Shown here: piece by piece, positions 1 through 8,760 of the stretch
Numbering within the stretch: the stretch's first letter is position 1
Layout: each line of letters starts with the position of its first letter
Assembly: GCA_028278455.1 (NCBI GenBank)
Contig: JANQEH010000058.1
Location: 1-64,000, forward strand
Origin: a bacterium
GTDB lineage: Bacteria > SM23-31
Direction of reading: 5' to 3'
DNA length: 64,000 bases
Notes under the pieces: model-generated
What the model saw: the letters and a program-made list of their open reading frames with translations, nothing else
Told to the model about the DNA's origin: nothing
The model's database searches: none
Position numbers and translations under genes: made by a program

Positions 1-1625
1 TTTATTCAAGACGAGTGGGAAGAAAACCGCAGCTCGAACCGGATCTTGTCGATGATGAATTCGCTGATATTCCGGGAGTTACAACCGTACTGGGAGCGGC
101 AAAGATAACGGGAAAGACAATTAACGGCTGGTCCCTTGGATTTGTAGAAGCGCTGACACAGGAGGAAAACGCCGGTATCGATCATATCGGTATCCGGCGC
201 AGTACGACTGTTGAACCGTTGACAAACTATGCCGTGGGACGCCTGCAGAAAGACTGGGGAGGGGGAAACACCCAGTTCGGCGGAATGTTTACTGCCACAA
301 ACCGCAGGCTGTCAGATCAGAACAGGAGCTATCTTGCAGAGGGGGCATACACGGGAGGATTCGATTTCCTTCATCACTGGAAGGATAAAACCTATTTTTT
401 TAATGTCAAAACCGTGATGAGCAATGTCCGCGGTGACAAAGAATATATGGACCTGCTTCAGACATCATCCACACATTATTTCCAGCGTCCCGATACGGAC
501 CATCTCGATCACGATCCGGAAAGGACCTCGTTATCGGGGCATGGAGGTATCTTTCAATGGGGGAAAAAGGGTAATGGTAACGTGACATTCGCAGTTACGA
601 CTTACTGGAGGTCACCCGGACTCGAGTTGAATGATCTTGGCTACATGAAGGAAGCGGATGTGCTGATGCAGAAGGCCGAGGCGGAATATACATTCTGGAA
701 TCCTATAGGAGTTTTCAGGACACTGTCGTTCATGGCTAAAAAATATTACGGCTGGAATTTCGGCGGTGACAGGCTAAGAAATGGTATTCATGGTACATTC
801 AAAGCAACATTCCTTAACCAGTGGATCATAGATTTCGAAACAAGGCATGCCGCATCTGAACTGTCTACCAGGGACCTTAGAGGAGGCCCAATGCTGAAGA
901 TACCCTCACAGCACCACTACACATTCAAGTTCGAGACTGACGAGAGGAAAAAATTCCTCATGAAGTTCGAAGACAGGCTTATCAGCAGGGATGACGATTT
1001 CTCGAGGGATAATAATATCAGCCTCGACCTGGTATACAGGCCAGTTCCGCAGGTAATGATATCTGCAAAGCCGTTCTACCAGACCAATAAACAGAACCTG
1101 CAGTATGTTGCTACCATAGATAATGTCGGAGATATCAGGTACATCATGGGACGTCTCGACCAGGAGACCTTCGGAACAACGTTCCGCCTGAATTTAAGCC
1201 TGACACCCGACCTGACTATTCAGTACTACGGCCAGCCCTTCATTTCATCAGGGCGTTATGATCATTTTAAACGAATTACGGATTCAAGGGCGGCAGCTTA
1301 TGACAACAGGTTCTATGAATTTTCCGGTTCCCAGGTACTCTACGATCCGGGATTGAACAATTACTGGATTGATGAGAATTCTGACGGATTAATGGACTAC
1401 TCATTCGAAGATCCCGATTTCAATTTCCGTGAATTCAGGTCTAATCTTGTACTCCGCTGGGAATACAGGCCGGGATCGGTCGCTTATCTTGTATGGTCGC
1501 AGGAGAGGGCAGGCAGGTATCTGAACGGGGATTTTTCCATCAGGGACGACTTCGACCGCCTGTTCAGGATCCACCCCCGCAACGTCTTCCTGCTCAAACT
1601 CAGCTACTGGTTCAACGTGCAGTAA
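1..1625 (+). CDS. DUF5916-family outer-membrane protein, 5'-truncated
   Basis: The frame is open from base 3 (Tyr-Ser-Arg-Arg-Val-Gly-Arg) to the stop at 1623-1625, so the start lies outside the window; the GTG at 15 is internal. Proteins of this family (an N-terminal CBM9-like domain followed by a DUF5916 beta-barrel region) are usually 700-900 residues, so roughly the C-terminal two thirds is present. The visible features are the family's 'SRRVGR' segment, then 'ILGAAK-TGKT-GWS'-like text ('VLGAAKITGKTINGWSLG') and alternating aromatic strands ending in 'LKLSYWFNVQ', as expected for an outer-membrane barrel. The substrate is unknown. It faces the convergent minus-strand cyclodeaminase homologue. 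Confidence 0.8.
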   Translation, partial: YSRRVGRKPQLEPDLVDDEFADIPGVTTVLGAAKITGKTINGWSLGFVEALTQEENAGIDHIGIRRSTTVEPLTNYAVGRLQKDWGGGNTQFGGMFTATNRRLSDQNRSYLAEGAYTGGFDFLHHWKDKTYFFNVKTVMSNVRGDKEYMDLLQTSSTHYFQRPDTDHLDHDPERTSLSGHGGIFQWGKKGNGNVTFAVTTYWRSPGLELNDLGYMKEADVLMQKAEAEYTFWNPIGVFRTLSFMAKKYYGWNFGGDRLRNGIHGTFKATFLNQWIIDFETRHAASELSTRDLRGGPMLKIPSQHHYTFKFETDERKKFLMKFEDRLISRDDDFSRDNNISLDLVYRPVPQVMISAKPFYQTNKQNLQYVATIDNVGDIRYIMGRLDQETFGTTFRLNLSLTPDLTIQYYGQPFISSGRYDHFKRITDSRAAAYDNRFYEFSGSQVLYDPGLNNYWIDENSDGLMDYSFEDPDFNFREFRSNLVLRWEYRPGSVAYLVWSQERAGRYLNGDFSIRDDFDRLFRIHPRNVFLLKLSYWFNVQ

Positions 1626-1648
1626 TCAACTATGGACAATCTCCTGAA

Positions 1649-1668
1649 TCCCCCTTTCCTAAGGGGGA
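1649..1668. repeat. C5/G5 palindromic dispersed element, copy 1
   Basis: The 20-bp dyad TCCCCCTTTCCTAAGGGGGA lies between two convergent genes. Close variants occur at 41478-41497 and 50504-50521. It could form a hairpin but has no T-tract, so a dispersed intergenic repeat is more likely than a terminator. Confidence 0.55.
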
Positions 1669-1729
1669 CTGCGAAAATATAAGTATGAATTAGTTAACAG
1701 GCGTTAAGAATTATTCTATAGGTATAATA

Positions 1730-2704
1730 CTATAGCTCCAGTTCTTTGCCGATGCCCATGACAAGGGCTTTTTTGTAGATGAGGATGGCTGTTGCCATGT
1801 CGTCTAATGCAAGGCCGAGATTCATGCTCATTATCCTTTCCGAATCTGATTCCCTGCCCGGTTTCTTCCTGGCCGCTATTTCACCGAGATCGGCATAAGG
1901 TTCGGGAGTATCCCCGAAGTATCCTACAGTCCTGTAATACTCGAGCTGGGACTTGTCATCGGTTGCGAATCTATCCGCCTGGTTCATTGCTTCTCCCTGC
2001 CAGTAGGAATCGAAATCCAGCGGGCATGCAAAGCTTCCCTCGCTTAGCCAGTCTTTTTCTATCTCAGGTGAAGGATCCTTCAAAATCGGGCCGCTGGTTA
2101 CCACAAGGTCGGATCCTTTCACAGCTTCTTTTGCGCTGGAAACAACTTCAATATCCAATCCAAACTCTGTGCTCATCTCCGAGGCATATTTTTCAGCGGT
2201 ATCCTTATGGGTGTCGTATGCCTTGACTTTTTTAAGATCGAAAAGGCATGACAGCGCCTCCAGGTTGCTCCTGCCCTGGACTCCGCAGGCTACTATACCT
2301 GCCGTGGAGCTGTCTTTCCGGGCTAGGTATTTTGCTGCAACCGCAGTTGCCGCTCCAGTTCGTTTCGCGGTGATCCATGTACAGTCCATGACCGATATCG
2401 GGATCCCTGTTTCGGGATCGTTCAATATCAGCAGGCCGGATATATAGGGAAGATCTTTATCGAGGTTCTCGGGGTATCCGGACACCCATTTCATTCCGGC
2501 TGAACCTGCCCCGGGGATATAGGCGGGCATAGCATGGATGAACGAATCCGGGCGAGTGTGGATCCCGGGTTTCGGAGGCATTTCAACCTTTCCCTCGCCT
2601 TTTTCCCTGAACATATCGTCAAGGGCATTAATAATGTCCATCATTGGGATATTGATCTTTTCAACATCTGAACGGTTTAAGTATAGCATAGTGTTTTTTT
2701 TCAT
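1730..2704 (-). CDS. Ornithine cyclodeaminase / mu-crystallin family protein
   Basis: The 324-residue length is normal for the OCD/mu-crystallin family, which are NAD(P)-dependent Rossmann enzymes acting on amino or imino acids (ornithine cyclodeaminase, alanine dehydrogenase, ketimine reductase). Visible features are Lys72 in 'GMKWVSGYPEN', 'KRTGAAT' around Arg115, a nucleotide-binding turn 'VACGVQGR' (residues 139-145) and an acidic 'PLDFDS' near 230, all at family-typical positions. The start is supported by AGGAGA five bases upstream of the ATG. The exact substrate cannot be read from the sequence; amino-acid catabolism is plausible because HutH and FTCD lie 19 kb away. It is transcribed divergently from the response regulator. 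Confidence 0.85.
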   Translation of the reverse strand: MKKNTMLYLNRSDVEKINIPMMDIINALDDMFREKGEGKVEMPPKPGIHTRPDSFIHAMPAYIPGAGSAGMKWVSGYPENLDKDLPYISGLLILNDPETGIPISVMDCTWITAKRTGAATAVAAKYLARKDSSTAGIVACGVQGRSNLEALSCLFDLKKVKAYDTHKDTAEKYASEMSTEFGLDIEVVSSAKEAVKGSDLVVTSGPILKDPSPEIEKDWLSEGSFACPLDFDSYWQGEAMNQADRFATDDKSQLEYYRTVGYFGDTPEPYADLGEIAARKKPGRESDSERIMSMNLGLALDDMATAILIYKKALVMGIGKELEL

Positions 2705-2779
2705 GAATGTCTCCTGAAGTTTTGATGAAATTATGAAAATATTGACCCAATATCCACTAGATTTTTCGCAACAATATTA

Positions 2780-2808
2780 TTGAAATTCAAAAAATATTTT
2801 TGTATGCT
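2780..2808 (+). promoter_or_regulatory. Sigma-70-like promoter for the response regulator
   Basis: TTGAAA (2780-2785) and TATGCT (2803-2808) are separated by exactly 17 bp. A transcript would start near 2815, leaving a leader of about 25 nt that holds the GAGAGGA ribosome site before the ATG at 2840. Confidence 0.5.
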
Positions 2809-2839
2809 TAGCTCATAGAATGATTATGCAGAGAGGATA

Positions 2840-3229
2840 ATGATGGTAGAAAAAAAGGTGTTGATAGTCGAAGATGATGAACCGGTCCGGGATCTCTATG
2901 TCAGCGTGTTTTCTGAGAACGGATTCGAAACATACTTCGCCTCAACCGGAGAAGAAGCGCTTGAACTATTGAAGAATGAGGATATCCCGGTTATGTTTAT
3001 TGACATAAATATGCCGGGAATGAGCGGTTTTGAACTTGCGACGAAAATTTTCGAAATGAAGGATAATGTAATTCTGCATGCAGTAACGGGATATGAAAGC
3101 TCATATAACCAGGATGAATGTCTTGATGCGGGATTCGAGGAATTCTTTACTAAGCCTGTTGCCATGAATGAACTTATAATGTCGGCAAAACACTCGTTTG
3201 GTAAATTAAAGAACAATTCCGTGAGTTGA
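2840..3229 (+). CDS. Single-domain response regulator (CheY-like receiver)
   Basis: This 129-residue protein is a lone receiver domain with no output domain. The acidic pocket is Glu11-Asp12-Asp13, the phospho-acceptor is Asp55 in 'FIDINMPGMSG', the switch Thr is Thr83 and the conserved Lys is Lys105 in 'FTKP'. GAGAGGA precedes two consecutive ATG codons (2840 and 2843); either could start. It is close in sequence to the receiver protein at 25191-25565, sharing 'FIDI-(N/D)-(M/L)PGM-(S/N)G' and an 'AxTG...N-x-(D/E)EC...AGF...(T/K)KP' pattern. No histidine kinase is adjacent, so the partner is unknown. Confidence 0.9.
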   Translation: MMVEKKVLIVEDDEPVRDLYVSVFSENGFETYFASTGEEALELLKNEDIPVMFIDINMPGMSGFELATKIFEMKDNVILHAVTGYESSYNQDECLDAGFEEFFTKPVAMNELIMSAKHSFGKLKNNSVS

Positions 3230-3592
3230 GATTGGAAATCAGGTTATTCGAGATTCTATAGTTCGGAAAAATTGTTTTTCCGGTTACAAACCATTTAAAT
3301 TAAAAAAGCCCGGAGATCAGCCGGGCTTTTTCTTTGGGAGGTTGCAATGTATATGCAGGAGACGTGAATATGAGCTGTTTTTTAGATTTCGACTCTGTTA
3401 CAATACATCTATTAATATTAGAGGCAACTCGCATGCCATTTAGTACAGACAGAAGAAGCAGGCATTTTCTGAAAAATTTCGGGTATTATTGACCGGGAAG
3501 AATGAATTTGGTTATTATTCACCGTGTAATGCGGAAATCAGCAATTCTGGACATGTAATTAGGGTAAATCTGAATACACACGGGATTTCGGA
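3230..3592. other. Gene-free interval with one terminator
   Basis: Apart from the hairpin at 3303-3332, this stretch between two convergent genes shows no convincing coding frame, repeat or RNA. Confidence 0.5.
3303..3332 (+). terminator. Rho-independent terminator after response regulator
   Basis: AAAAGCCCGG and CCGGGCTTTT form a perfect stem around a short AGATCAG loop, followed by TCTTT. It sits about 75 bp after the receiver gene's stop; the A-rich left arm could also let it act on the opposite strand for the decarboxylase gene. Confidence 0.8.
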
Positions 3593-5029
3593 TCAGCGGT
3601 CGTGTATAAGTGTTTCTCCTATCAACCGGATCAGATCAATCAACTGGTCAATATCTTCCTGTGTAGTCCTGTGGTTGGCTATACAAATTCTTAGGCAGGC
3701 TTTGCCTCGCAACACAGCGGGTGTAAGAAACGCTTCGCCGCTTTGCTCAAGCTCTGCGAGTATTTCAAACTGAAGGGAGTTCAGTGAGTTTTCGTCCAAT
3801 TTCGTTTCCGGAATATATCTGAAACAAACGATAGACAGCTCGGAAGGTGAAACCAGCTCCCAGCATTCCTCGTTTTCGAGCCGGTTATAAAGACCGGATG
3901 CCAGTTCAAGGTTTCTGTCTATAATCTCCCCGATCCTTTTAAGTCCATAAGCACGAAATGCAAACCAGATCTTTAATGCTCTTGAGGCTCTTGTCAGCTG
4001 GAAACCATAGTCTTTATAATCTACAGAATCTTCATCCCCCAGGTATGAAGCGCTGCAGTTGAAGGCATTATACAGATGTTTGCTGTCCTTAACGATGGTC
4101 AGGCCTGCTTCCGCGGGGATAAAAAACCATTTATGAGGATCTGTGGCTATTGAATCCGCCATTTCAATACCTTTAAGGAGCACTTTTCTGTTTTTAGAAA
4201 GTACAGCGCCTCCACCGTATGAGGCATCGACATGAAACCAGATATTTTCCCGCTCACAGATCTCCGCCAGTTTATCGATTGGATCGATCGAGCCTGTATT
4301 TACTGCTCCTGCCTGAGCTACAACGCAAAATGGTTCAAAACCTGATGACCTGTCATTCAATATCTCCTCTTCGAGCAGTTCAGGTTTCATTCTATATTTC
4401 TCGTCGGTCGGGATCTTTCTTACCATATCTGCCCCGATCCCGAGCATTCCGGCAGATCTGTCTACCGAGATATGTCCCTGGTCTGATACATAAATTACAA
4501 AAGGTTTCTCAATATTCTGAATACCCGTTGTCGTAGCTCCCGGATATATTGCTTCTCTAGCTGCAGCCAGTGCAGTCAGGTTCGCCATGGTACCTCCGCT
4601 TACAAGAATACCCCCGGATTCATTATCGTATCCGAATAATTGGCAAAACCAACGGACAACGACATCTTCAAGAACTGTAGCTGCCTTTCCGCCCTTATAC
4701 AGCGCTGGCACCTGGTTCAGTCCAACATTGATCAATTCACCTAATGTACCGGCAGGAGAAGGACTTGTTATGATCCAGGAAAGAAAGCAAGGGTGACCGA
4801 TTTTTGTGCTGTATGGTACAATATTTTCAACAATATCATCGATAAGTGTACCAATGTTTTCACCCTGAAGAGGCAGATCGCTGTAAATACTTTTCCTGAG
4901 GTCGTCATAAGATCCGGGAGGTATTACAGGACAGTTATTAATATTGAGAATATATCCGTTTATAATATCAAAAGCGCTGATTAAATACTTTTCAAAATCT
5001 TCGATATCGAGGGTTCCGGAAGTGTTCAT
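3593..5029 (-). CDS. PLP-dependent group II amino-acid decarboxylase
   Basis: The 478-residue protein belongs to the aromatic-L-amino-acid/histidine/glutamate decarboxylase family (fold type I PLP enzyme). The Schiff-base lysine is Lys300 in 'TDPHKWFFIP', the pyridine-nitrogen Asp is Asp268 in 'HVDASYGG', and the cofactor-stacking His is His186 in 'SDQGHISVDRSAG'. The substrate cannot be assigned from these motifs; aromatic amino acids or histidine are likeliest. Its ATG overlaps the stop of the RDD gene by four bases (tcat on the plus strand, 5026-5029), so the two are translationally coupled. It is the last gene of the fur-znuACB-RDD operon. Confidence 0.88.
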   Translation of the reverse strand: MNTSGTLDIEDFEKYLISAFDIINGYILNINNCPVIPPGSYDDLRKSIYSDLPLQGENIGTLIDDIVENIVPYSTKIGHPCFLSWIITSPSPAGTLGELINVGLNQVPALYKGGKAATVLEDVVVRWFCQLFGYDNESGGILVSGGTMANLTALAAAREAIYPGATTTGIQNIEKPFVIYVSDQGHISVDRSAGMLGIGADMVRKIPTDEKYRMKPELLEEEILNDRSSGFEPFCVVAQAGAVNTGSIDPIDKLAEICERENIWFHVDASYGGGAVLSKNRKVLLKGIEMADSIATDPHKWFFIPAEAGLTIVKDSKHLYNAFNCSASYLGDEDSVDYKDYGFQLTRASRALKIWFAFRAYGLKRIGEIIDRNLELASGLYNRLENEECWELVSPSELSIVCFRYIPETKLDENSLNSLQFEILAELEQSGEAFLTPAVLRGKACLRICIANHRTTQEDIDQLIDLIRLIGETLIHDR

Positions 5030-5448
5030 TTCAGCTCCATTGCGGCTAGCGGGAGATCATCGGAATAAATTACAATTGAACCTGCGGCAAAATCATGTAT
5101 CGCTCTTTTTCCTTTTGTGAAAGGGATTGTGAAAAATGAGATCAAGCCAAGAGGGATCTTTATTAATAATCTAATATAAGCGGAGAGTATTGAGATCCTT
5201 TCCAGGCTGCCGGCCCTTCTTATACGCACACCTGTTAGCAGCTGGCCTGCAGTGCAAAACCTGCTTGTAAGAAGAGGTTCATAGATAAAGAGCATAGTAC
5301 CAGCCAGAAGAATCCTGAGCATCCTGGATGATTCATTCTGCTCCGGAATTAAATAGGCGGCAAACATGAACGCCGAAAGCACCAATAGTCCATCAATTAG
5401 TGTGGACAAATATCTTCTTGCAATGACTGGATATTCAAGGTTTTCCAT
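5026..5448 (-). CDS. RDD-family membrane protein
   Basis: The 140-residue protein has the RDD arrangement: an N-terminal 'ARRYLSTLIDG' with Arg and Asp at the first helix, two or three hydrophobic helices (about residues 15-35, 45-62 and 85-105) and a C-terminal 'AIHDFAAGS' with the second Asp. RDD proteins are small inner-membrane proteins, mostly of unknown function; some have been linked to ion or proton exchange. It starts 11 bp after znuB and overlaps the decarboxylase start, so it is an internal member of the zinc operon. Confidence 0.85.
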   Translation of the reverse strand: MENLEYPVIARRYLSTLIDGLLVLSAFMFAAYLIPEQNESSRMLRILLAGTMLFIYEPLLTSRFCTAGQLLTGVRIRRAGSLERISILSAYIRLLIKIPLGLISFFTIPFTKGKRAIHDFAAGSIVIYSDDLPLAAMELK

Positions 5449-5459
5449 ATTTCTACCTT

Positions 5460-6275
5460 TCAGGAATGATCGATTGATCCAACATAGATCTTGATCTGGT
5501 AAGCGATAAAGCAGATCCCCGCAACGAGTATGATCGAAGCTCCCGATGTTATATTCAAATAATAGGAAATAACAAGTCCTGTGAAAGTAAAAAGGGAGGC
5601 AAGAATGAATGACCAGAACATCATTTTACCAAGGGATGATGAAAATTTTTCAGATATATATGTCGGGATCGTCATCAAGGCTATTACAAGTATCAGGCCG
5701 ACCACTCTTATTGTCATGACAACAGTCAGTGCTACGAGGATAAGCATCATTATATACAGCAGTTTTACAGGTATTCCTCGCAGAGAGGCGAATTCCTCGT
5801 CATAAGACATTGCGAGCAGGTCTTTATAGTAGAAAACAACACACAGAATTATAATAATATCGAGCATCAGCATAAGAAAAAGATCTGATACGGGAACGGC
5901 GAGGATGCTTCCGAATAGATAGCTCAATAGGTCAACATTATATCCGGGAGTGAGATCGATCAGGAGGATACCCACTGCCATGCCAACAGCCCAGAGCACA
6001 CCTATTATAGTGTCTGACCTATGCTTGCTTTTCATAGTGATAATACCTATCAGAAAAGCGGCAAGAATGGAAAAAAATCCGGCTCCGATAAGCGGTGAGA
6101 ATCCGAAATATACTCCTAAGCCTATTCCTCCGAATGCGGAATGAGCAATCCCACCTGAAATAAAGACTATTCTGTTCACCACAACCAGGCTGCCGATCAA
6201 TCCGCATGCTATGCATGTAAGCAATCCCGCTAGAAGGGCGTTTCGAATGAATTCATATTGCAGAAGTTCCGGCAA
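5460..6275 (-). CDS. znuB: Zinc/manganese ABC transporter permease (ZnuB-like)
   Basis: The 271-residue polytopic membrane protein of the ABC-3 family forms the translocation channel for Zn2+ or Mn2+. Seven to eight hydrophobic helices are visible. Characteristic segments are 'VVVNRIVFISGGIAHSAFGGIGLG' near the N-terminus (given here by its family role) and 'LLLIDLTPGYNVDLLSYLFG' around residues 103-122. It follows the ATPase gene by 13 bp and precedes the RDD gene by 11 bp. The upstream metal-responsive regulator and the His-rich binding protein make zinc the most likely substrate. Confidence 0.9.
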   Translation of the reverse strand: MPELLQYEFIRNALLAGLLTCIACGLIGSLVVVNRIVFISGGIAHSAFGGIGLGVYFGFSPLIGAGFFSILAAFLIGIITMKSKHRSDTIIGVLWAVGMAVGILLIDLTPGYNVDLLSYLFGSILAVPVSDLFLMLMLDIIIILCVVFYYKDLLAMSYDEEFASLRGIPVKLLYIMMLILVALTVVMTIRVVGLILVIALMTIPTYISEKFSSSLGKMMFWSFILASLFTFTGLVISYYLNITSGASIILVAGICFIAYQIKIYVGSIDHS

Positions 6276-6288
6276 GTTAGATCTCCAA

Positions 6289-7068
6289 TTACTTCAGGTT
6301 CATACCATCTACAGGTGGACGTTCCGGAAATTCCTCGAGGGGACAGATATGTTCAAGTGAGAATCCGAAGGTTTTCCTGAGCATTTCGGAAGTTACATGG
6401 GGAGCTTCATGAAAGTACAGCTCCCTGTGTACACAGGCTATTTTATTGACATACTCCGTTAGTACATTGATATTATGACTTACGATAAGGATAGTCAGTT
6501 TTTTATTTAGTTCTTTCAATACATCAAAGAGTATCATCTGCCCCGGAGGATCGAGACTCGCTGTAGGTTCGTCAAGAATGATTATCTTCGGATCGGTCGC
6601 AAGCGCCCTGGCAATGAAAACTCTTTGTCTCTGCCCCATGGATAGATCGCCGATCCTTGCATCCCTGTTTTCCCACATCCCGACCTGCCTGAGGACCTCC
6701 CGCGTAATACCCGCGTCTTTTCTGGTGAATCTCCATCCTTCTCTCCTGCCGCCTATCCTCCCCATCATGGTAACATCCCTTACAGTAATAGGAAAATTTT
6801 CATTTATGGATGTATTCTGTGGGACATAACCGATAGAGCTGGACACCTGCGACGGTTTCCTCCCTAACACATTGACGGTTCCCTTCTGAGGTTCGATCAT
6901 ACCGAGAATCAGCTTCACCAATGTAGTTTTTCCGCTGCCGTTTGGTCCTATTATACCAATAAAATCCCTGTCATATACAGAAAATGTAACATCCTTCAAT
7001 GCAATTTCACCGTTGTAGGAGAAAGAGACATCTTTAAGTTCTATTTCAAGGTCGGACATTGCCTGCAA
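6289..7068 (-). CDS. znuC: Zinc/manganese ABC transporter ATP-binding protein (ZnuC-like)
   Basis: The 259-residue ABC ATPase energises import through the ZnuB-like permease. Walker A is 'GPNGSGKTTL' (about residues 42-51), the Q-loop is at 'GYVPQNTS', the signature is 'LSMGQRQRVFIARAL', Walker B is 'IIILDEPTASLD' and the switch histidine is in 'LIVSHN'. 'IGPNGSGKTTLVKLILG' and 'FPITVRDVTMMGR' are characteristic of the metal-chelate importer subfamily. It begins 3 bp after the binding-protein gene. Confidence 0.93.
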   Translation of the reverse strand: MQAMSDLEIELKDVSFSYNGEIALKDVTFSVYDRDFIGIIGPNGSGKTTLVKLILGMIEPQKGTVNVLGRKPSQVSSSIGYVPQNTSINENFPITVRDVTMMGRIGGRREGWRFTRKDAGITREVLRQVGMWENRDARIGDLSMGQRQRVFIARALATDPKIIILDEPTASLDPPGQMILFDVLKELNKKLTILIVSHNINVLTEYVNKIACVHRELYFHEAPHVTSEMLRKTFGFSLEHICPLEEFPERPPVDGMNLK

Positions 7069-7071
7069 TCC

Positions 7072-8013
7072 TTACTTCATGGAATCTCTGAATTTCTTTG
7101 CGACTATATTCATATTCTCAAGCCAGTTTTCAGCAAGGGGATCCGCTGTTATTACTTCACCACCTATCTCATTAGCTATCATTGAAACTGTCTGAGGGGA
7201 GATCTGCGGCTGTACAAAGATTATCCTGATTTTGTTAGTTTTCGCATAATCTATAAGTTTAATAAGATCTCTAGGTTTTGGTTCCTTACCTTCGATCTCG
7301 ACAGGTATCTGACGCAGGTCGTATGCCTTTGCGAAATACCCCCATGCAGGATGAAAAACGATAAATTCCTTCTTAATGTTCCCATCGCTGAACATATTCT
7401 TCAATTCGGTATCGAGAACATCGATCTCTTCTATAAATGCATCATAGTTTGTTCTGTATACATTTTCATTACCGGGATCAATCTGAATCAGGTTCTGCAG
7501 AATGATCTGCAGCTGCTCGGATACAAGTGGCGGGGAAAGCCATATATGAGGATCATGCCCACCTTCTTCTCCATGATGGTGATGTTCATGTCCACCCTCT
7601 TCACTATGATCGTGACCCTCATGTCCTCCTTCTTCTTTAGAGATCTCAAGCTCGACCTGCTGCATGGCGATCTTTTCAATATTCTCTCCAGTATGTATGA
7701 TCTTCATATCAGGATTAGCTGAGGAGAATCTTTCCAGCCATGAATGCTCAAAATCAATACCGATTGCGAAATACAGTTTCGACCGGGATAATTCTACCAT
7801 CTGCTGAGGCCTGGGTTCATATATATGAGGATCTCCACCGGGAGGGACCATAACCATAGCGTCCACAAGATCACCGCCGATCTTCTCAACGAAGAATTTC
7901 TGAGGCAGGATGCTTACCGAAACTTGCAGTTTACCTGATTCCGGGGTATTGCCGGTGCAAAAGACGGAAACCACAAAAATGCAAACTAATACAAGAATTA
8001 TTTTCCTCTTCAT
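7072..8013 (-). CDS. znuA: Periplasmic zinc-binding protein (ZnuA-like)
   Basis: This cluster A-I metal-binding protein delivers Zn2+ to the ZnuBC importer. I prefer the ATG at 8011-8013 (313 residues): it has AGGAAAG upstream, puts the signal peptide (MKRKIILVLV, hydrophobic to about residue 19) at the N-terminus and avoids a 23-bp overlap with fur that the upstream ATG at 8046 would cause. Cys19 may be lipidated, but 'SVFC' is an atypical lipobox. Metal ligands are visible in 'GGDPHIYEPRP', 'HDPHIWLSP', 'FHPAWGYF' and 'TADPLAENW'. A His/Glu/Gly loop with more than ten histidines lies between the first two, typical of zinc rather than manganese proteins. Confidence 0.93.
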   Translation of the reverse strand: MKRKIILVLVCIFVVSVFCTGNTPESGKLQVSVSILPQKFFVEKIGGDLVDAMVMVPPGGDPHIYEPRPQQMVELSRSKLYFAIGIDFEHSWLERFSSANPDMKIIHTGENIEKIAMQQVELEISKEEGGHEGHDHSEEGGHEHHHHGEEGGHDPHIWLSPPLVSEQLQIILQNLIQIDPGNENVYRTNYDAFIEEIDVLDTELKNMFSDGNIKKEFIVFHPAWGYFAKAYDLRQIPVEIEGKEPKPRDLIKLIDYAKTNKIRIIFVQPQISPQTVSMIANEIGGEVITADPLAENWLENMNIVAKKFRDSMK

Positions 8014-8023
8014 ATTCTTTCCT

Positions 8024-8443
8024 TTACTTACAATCAGGACATTCACCGCTCATTACAATTGATATGGTGCTTGTCCTGAATCCTTTAGCCATTTCTATTA
8101 ATATTTTTTTTCTCTCCTCATCTATATCAGGCAGGCAGAAATATCTTCCGCAGGAACTGCATTTAAAATGAGGATGAGAATTCGAATTATTTTTTAAAAT
8201 TTCATAGAAAGAGATCCCGGAGACATCATTTATCTCATGGACCAAATTAGTTTCCCTCAGTACTGCAAGCGTTCTATAAACGGTCGCAAGGTCAACACTT
8301 TTTCTGCTGTTTACCTGTCTGTAAAGCTGATAAGCATCTAACGGCTCATCACTAATTATGAGCTCTTCAATTATCGCGACTTTCTTTCTCGTCGGCCTGA
8401 TATTTGCGTTTTTAAGATGTTCCGGGATGTCTTTAAGTTTCAT
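8024..8443 (-). CDS. zur: Fur-family metalloregulator, probably Zur
   Basis: The 139-residue winged-helix repressor carries the recognition helix around residues 49-64 ('VDLATVYRTLAVLRE'). Two CxxC pairs (Cys95/Cys98 and Cys135/Cys138) form the structural zinc site, and 'SHPHFKC' (His90, His92) contributes to metal sensing. It is the first gene of the znuACB operon, which argues for zinc sensing; PerR or Fur remain possible by sequence alone. No Shine-Dalgarno sequence precedes the ATG, and a -10 box ends only seven bases before it, so the mRNA may be leaderless. A palindrome over the -35 box suggests autoregulation. Confidence 0.9.
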   Translation of the reverse strand: MKLKDIPEHLKNANIRPTRKKVAIIEELIISDEPLDAYQLYRQVNSRKSVDLATVYRTLAVLRETNLVHEINDVSGISFYEILKNNSNSHPHFKCSSCGRYFCLPDIDEERKKILIEMAKGFRTSTISIVMSGECPDCK

Positions 8444-8760
8444 AATTCAATTATACGAAATTTGCAAAAGATTTGCAATTCATTTGTTTTTCCGGGATCA
8501 TTGAAAAATACGCAAAATAATTATAGCCGATTCTTTAAGCAGTGCTTTAACAGCCTTTTTTAACTTATTGTATTATAAGCAAATTCATTTTCAGAAATTG
8601 AGCAATTAACTGAAAATTAATCCATAATTAATAATTAATTAACAAAAATATCGTAATTTACCGGTGTCCGAATTAGAGTATTATATGGTAGGATCTTTTA
8701 TACCAATAGTGCCTGTTCATATCGGTTTAATCTATCGACTGCTTAATCAAAGGAGAATAA
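8444..8760. other. Divergent intergenic region (zur / PHP-glycosyltransferase)
   Basis: This AT-rich interval contains the zur promoter/operator at 8450-8478. The remainder, up to the AGGAG ribosome site of the gene at 8761, shows no coding frame; promoter-like TATTATA stretches for the rightward gene cannot be placed with confidence. Confidence 0.5.
8450..8478 (-). promoter_or_regulatory. zur operon promoter with overlapping operator palindrome
   Basis: On the minus strand TTGCAA (8473-8478) and TATAAT (8450-8455) are spaced by exactly 17 bp. A perfect 7-3-7 dyad, TTGCAAA-AGA-TTTGCAA (8462-8478), covers the -35 box and half of the spacer. Its position and the downstream fur/zur gene make it the likely autoregulatory operator, though it does not match a Zur box I can name. 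Transcription would begin within a base or two of the zur ATG (8443). Confidence 0.65.
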
